DNA of 64,000 nucleotides, from contig NZ_VJZS01000001.1 in assembly GCF_007097385.1 (NCBI RefSeq), positions 449,448 through 513,447 on the forward strand. Direction: 5' to 3'. The notes below the pieces were generated by a model. It saw only the letters and a program-made list of their open reading frames with translations, did no database searches and was not told the DNA's origin. The DNA is from Flavobacterium sp. ZT3R18. GTDB taxonomy: Bacteria > Bacteroidota > Bacteroidia > Flavobacteriales > Flavobacteriaceae. Below, one piece after another: positions 60,883 through 64,000 of this stretch (within the stretch, counting starts at the first letter, position 1; each line of letters starts with the position of its first letter). The position numbers and the translations under genes were made by a program.

Positions 60883-62880
60883 ATGCAAAAACCATTATTT
60901 TTCCTTTTGGTATATTTTTTTATTTCCGTAACTCTTTTTGCTCAACAAGAACAACAGGATTCGATTGTTCCCAAACCATTGAATGAAGTTATTGTTATTG
61001 GAAAAAAAACAAAGCTGTATCAAAAACAAAACAAACCATTAGCTTCTATTGATGAATACCTTCAGCAGTCTTCCAAAGTAGCTATGATTAAAAGAGGCGG
61101 TTATGCCTGGGAACCTATAATCAATAGTATGGCTACCGAGAGAACGCTAATCACCATTGATGGGATGCGGATTTTTGGAGCCTGCACCGATAAAATGGAT
61201 CCTATTACTTCGTATGTAGAAGTTTCAAATTTGGGGGAAGCTACTGTGGTTTCGGGTCAGCAAGGAGGTTGTCATGGCGCTACAATTGGCGGCGCTATTG
61301 ATTTAAAAAAAAATCAAAGCAGTTTTTTGAATTTAGGTTGGAAAGCCGATTTGAATACAGGTTATGAAACCAATAATAATCAGAAAATTATAGGGACGGT
61401 GGTCAATTATGTAGATGAATCGTTTTATATTGACACTGATTTTATGTTCCGAAAAGCGGATAACTATTTTGCAGGAAATAACGAAGAAATACCTTTTTCC
61501 CAATTTCAAAAGTTTAATATTTCGGCTTCTTCCGGGGTTAAGTTGGATGCCAATAAAATGCTAAAAGCAGCTGTTATTTATGATAAAGCAACTGATGTGG
61601 GTTATCCCGCTTTGACTATGGATGTTTCTTTGGCCGAAGCATTGATATCTTCTTTGAGTTATGAATATGTTCCTGTTGCAGCCGCTGTTCGATCGTGGGA
61701 GACCAAGTTGTATTACAATACCGTTACCCATGTTATGGATGATACCAAGCGCCCTGATGTTCCTATTCACATGGATATGCCAGGTTGGAGTGATACGTAC
61801 GGAATGTATTCTAAAGCAAAAGGTGTTTTTGGTCAACATAATTTCACTGCTGATGTAAGTTCGTTTTACAATCGTTCTATTGCTGAAATGACGATGTATC
61901 CCAAAGATCCCAACGAAAATCTAATGTTTATGTACACTTGGCCTGATGTTAGGACTTTGTATTGCGGATTGTTTCTGGAAGATAATCTAGTATTGAATAC
62001 GAGTTCTAATGTGCTGTTTACCGCCAGTATTGCGAGTCATAGTAACAAAGTCGCCAGTGAATTTGGTCTGGAAAGTTTACAGATTTTTTATCCTAATATG
62101 GATGCTACTAATAATAGAATTCTGGGCAGTTTTTCAACACATTATAGCTACAACCACAACGGTTTTGAATACGGGTTGGGATTAGGGTATGGAGAACGCG
62201 CACCATCGGTTTCTGAAGGGTATGGTTTTTATTTATTCAACAGTTTTGATGGGTACGATTATATAGGAAACCCAGAATTAAAGAACGAGCAATCCTTGGA
62301 ATCGAGTATGTCTTTGGGTTACTCCAAAAACAAATGGAGTTCGAAACTATCGGCTACTTTTTTTCATATGTCCAATTATATTGTAGGAGCGCCAGATACC
62401 AATTTGATTCCAATGACGATTGGTGCCAATGGGGTAAAAATATACACAGCTCTTGATTATGCGACTCTTTTTAATATGGATTTGAATTTAGAATGTCAGA
62501 TTTCAGAAAGCTTAAAATGGCAAGGGCAGATGGTTTATGCGTACGGGAAAGATAGCAATAACAGGAATTTGCCTTTTATCAGTCCGTTTAGTTATTCGAG
62601 TACTTTTAATTATTTTAAAAACCGAGTTTCGGCAGCTCTTGCTGTTGTCGGAAATAGCACTCAATCGCAATTCAGCCCTTATTATGGCGAAAATAAAACA
62701 CCAGATTATGCTATTTTAAATACTTTCGTAGGTTATTCCTTTTATGTTGAAAAAAACAAATGGAATGTAAGGGTAGGAGTAGAGAATATTTTTGATGCTT
62801 ATTATTCTACTTTTTCAAGTTGGAATAATATCCCAAGCAAAGGAAGAAATTTTGTTTTGAATTTAAATTTTGGCTTCTAG
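60883..62880 (+). CDS. TonB-dependent copper receptor (OprC/NosA type)
   Basis: 665 aa with a signal peptide (LFFLLVYFFISVTLFAQ), a plug domain and a C-terminal barrel ending in FVLNLNFGF. GACTDKMDP (Cys101, Met105) matches the CxxxM copper site described for Pseudomonas OprC, and GGCHGATIGGAI follows. It should import copper needed for NosZ. It is unrelated in size to the SusC at 25091 and lacks the STN domain. Confidence 0.9.
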   Translation: MQKPLFFLLVYFFISVTLFAQQEQQDSIVPKPLNEVIVIGKKTKLYQKQNKPLASIDEYLQQSSKVAMIKRGGYAWEPIINSMATERTLITIDGMRIFGACTDKMDPITSYVEVSNLGEATVVSGQQGGCHGATIGGAIDLKKNQSSFLNLGWKADLNTGYETNNNQKIIGTVVNYVDESFYIDTDFMFRKADNYFAGNNEEIPFSQFQKFNISASSGVKLDANKMLKAAVIYDKATDVGYPALTMDVSLAEALISSLSYEYVPVAAAVRSWETKLYYNTVTHVMDDTKRPDVPIHMDMPGWSDTYGMYSKAKGVFGQHNFTADVSSFYNRSIAEMTMYPKDPNENLMFMYTWPDVRTLYCGLFLEDNLVLNTSSNVLFTASIASHSNKVASEFGLESLQIFYPNMDATNNRILGSFSTHYSYNHNGFEYGLGLGYGERAPSVSEGYGFYLFNSFDGYDYIGNPELKNEQSLESSMSLGYSKNKWSSKLSATFFHMSNYIVGAPDTNLIPMTIGANGVKIYTALDYATLFNMDLNLECQISESLKWQGQMVYAYGKDSNNRNLPFISPFSYSSTFNYFKNRVSAALAVVGNSTQSQFSPYYGENKTPDYAILNTFVGYSFYVEKNKWNVRVGVENIFDAYYSTFSSWNNIPSKGRNFVLNLNFGF

Positions 62881-63394
62881 TAAAAATAATTGTTTGTCTG
62901 ATAAAGATTTTAAAGTGTTTTAATGACTGAATTTTAATTGCTTTTAAGGGATTAACGAATGGCTCGCATGTTTTAAAATTTCTCGCCAAGTCGCTAAGAA
63001 AAAGGATACTATGTTTTTCGACTTTGCGAGGTGTAATTTTTATTCTGAAAAAAGCAATATAAAATGACGTATTACAGCTATTATAAGTCTAAAAAATAAA
63101 CACGAATTACACGAATTGTCACGAACCTATGCGATTAATTTGATTCGTGTAATAATTTCACGAACGAATTCGTGACAATTTGTGAAATTCGTGTTCAAAT
63201 TTAACCTTTACTATTTGTGTCTACAAGGTTGGTTTTGTACCTGTTTTAAAAAAAACGTCATTGGTAGTAAATAATACAAAAAAAAGGTCTTTGAATTTAA
63301 TCCGATAACAATGAATAAAAAAAGAATCAATAGGTTTAATGTTATTAAAATTCATTTCCAAGTTGTATTTTTGGATACCATTAAACATTAACCC
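62881..63394. other. non-coding gap with repeats before moeA
   Basis: Contains a diverged TCTCGCCAAGTCGC / GACTTTGCGAG pair (about 62978-63030) and a long ACACGAATT-type inverted repeat at 63098-63200. No gene is visible. Confidence 0.6.
63098..63200. repeat. ACACGAATTACACGAATTGTCACGAA inverted repeat
   Basis: Units AACACGAATTACACGAATTG and TCACGAACGAATTCGTGA with a reversed AATTTGTGAAATTCGTGTT form a long imperfect hairpin; same family as at 15916, 17941, 42029 and 44385. Confidence 0.75.
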
Positions 63395-64000
63395 ATGATT
63401 TCCGTTCAAGAAGCCTTTTCGATATTACAAAATAACTTACCCACTTTGCAAGAGGTGGCGTATCCTCTTTTTCAAACTAGAAAACATATTTTAGCACAAT
63501 CACTTTTTTCGCCCATCAATATGCCTCCTTTTCGACAATCGGCGATGGATGGCTTTGCTTTGTGTTTGCACGACGCTTTGGTCTATGAAATTATCGGCGA
63601 AATAAAAGCTGGGGATTCCCACTTGGTCGAATTGCTTCCAGGGCAGGCGGTCAAGATTTTTACGGGAGCAGCTGTACCTGATACAGCGCAAGCCGTAATT
63701 CAAATTGAAAAAGTAGCCGCAAACGGAACGCAATTGTTAGTGGACGAATTAGTGAAACCAGATACAAATGTCAGACCCATAGGCGAACAAATTTCGGCTG
63801 GGGATTTGGCGCTCGAAAAAGGAACTTTGTTGAACGCCGCTGCCATCGGGTTTTTGGCGGGACTTGGTTTTACAGCCATTACGGTTTATAAAAAACCAAA
63901 AATCGGAATAGTAGTTACCGGCAATGAGTTGACCAAACCTGGAATGCCGCTTGAGTACGGCAAGGTCTATGAGAGTAATGGGATTATGTTGCAATCTGCA
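63395..64000 (+). CDS. moeA: molybdopterin molybdenumtransferase MoeA (partial)
   Basis: The first 202 codons, cut by the window end. INMPPFRQSAMDGFAL, GDIK-type VKIFTGAAVPDTAQAVIQIE, RPIGEQISAGDLAL and KIGIVVTGNELTKPG are MoeA landmarks. MoeA inserts molybdenum into molybdopterin. Gene starts at ATG 63395. The frame continues beyond the window. Confidence 0.93.
   Translation, partial: MISVQEAFSILQNNLPTLQEVAYPLFQTRKHILAQSLFSPINMPPFRQSAMDGFALCLHDALVYEIIGEIKAGDSHLVELLPGQAVKIFTGAAVPDTAQAVIQIEKVAANGTQLLVDELVKPDTNVRPIGEQISAGDLALEKGTLLNAAAIGFLAGLGFTAITVYKKPKIGIVVTGNELTKPGMPLEYGKVYESNGIMLQSA

Noticed and set aside
63749..63994. Minus-strand frame of 81 codons at the window end
   Set aside because: It is antisense to moeA, whose reading frame carries clear family motifs.

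Overview
The window is a 64-kb chromosomal stretch that looks like Flavobacterium or a close relative (Bacteroidota, Flavobacteriales). The DNA is AT-rich. Promoters carry the Bacteroidota -7 element TAnnTTTG. There are SusC/SusD, FecR and ECF sigma genes, a type IX secretion (T9SS) C-terminal domain, GSCFA, DUF4230, DUF4136 and GxxExxY families, and dense intergenic palindromes of the kind common in this genus. No IS transposase, phage gene or CRISPR array was found.

Layout. 1-5 kb: initiator tRNA-Met, the GTPases era and der, a DUF2490 protein and an Rrf2 regulator. 5-10.4 kb (minus strand): a merR-lemA-TPM-TPM cluster and an M23 peptidase, with a two-gene AAA ATPase/DUF4276 (TOPRIM-like) pair between them that looks like an inserted candidate defence module. 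10.6-18 kb: a structured RNA resembling Flavo-1, alaS, a nonsense-interrupted GxxExxY gene among repeats, GSCFA, DUF4230, aromatic amino acid hydroxylase. 18-23 kb (minus): an exported acetolactate decarboxylase, a PadR/HAAS pair, a group III truncated hemoglobin, and ilvN-like/ilvA. The ilv genes are preceded by two tandem Ile-rich leader peptides, each followed by its own terminator. 23-33 kb (plus): an ECF sigma/anti-sigma/SusC/SusD locus followed by a phosphodiesterase-alkaline phosphatase fusion and a PI-PLC, most simply a phospholipid or phosphoinositide scavenging locus. 33-43 kb: DUF4136, a J-like protein, urocanate hydratase, a second Flavo-1-like RNA, DUF5522, a small HExxH protein, an ACC deaminase-like enzyme, a glucosaminidase, hemL and a CpxP-like protein. 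43-49 kb (minus): two tandem agmatine/peptidylarginine deiminase-like proteins (one with T9SS sorting) and a LytS/LytTR two-component pair.

49-63 kb is a clade II (atypical) nitrous oxide reductase region: cytochrome c, nosZ, nosL (fused to a membrane domain), nosD, nosF, nosY and a second truncated hemoglobin on plus; a fasciclin lipoprotein, a heme-copper-oxidase-like membrane protein and a Crp/Fnr regulator on minus; then a probable copper-uptake set (small Cys/Met/His protein, Met-rich lipoprotein, OprC/NosA-type TonB receptor) on plus. Matching TGAY-N4-RTCA dyads lie at nearly constant distance upstream of -7 elements in front of the cytochrome c, fasciclin and crp genes and the first copper gene, which suggests one regulon under the local Crp/Fnr protein. 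The window ends inside moeA.

The most noteworthy items are the tandem Ile attenuators, the fixed-spacing Crp/Fnr dyads around nos, a 90-150 bp element present three times inside the nos region, the phospholipid-type SusCD locus, and the AAA/DUF4276 pair.
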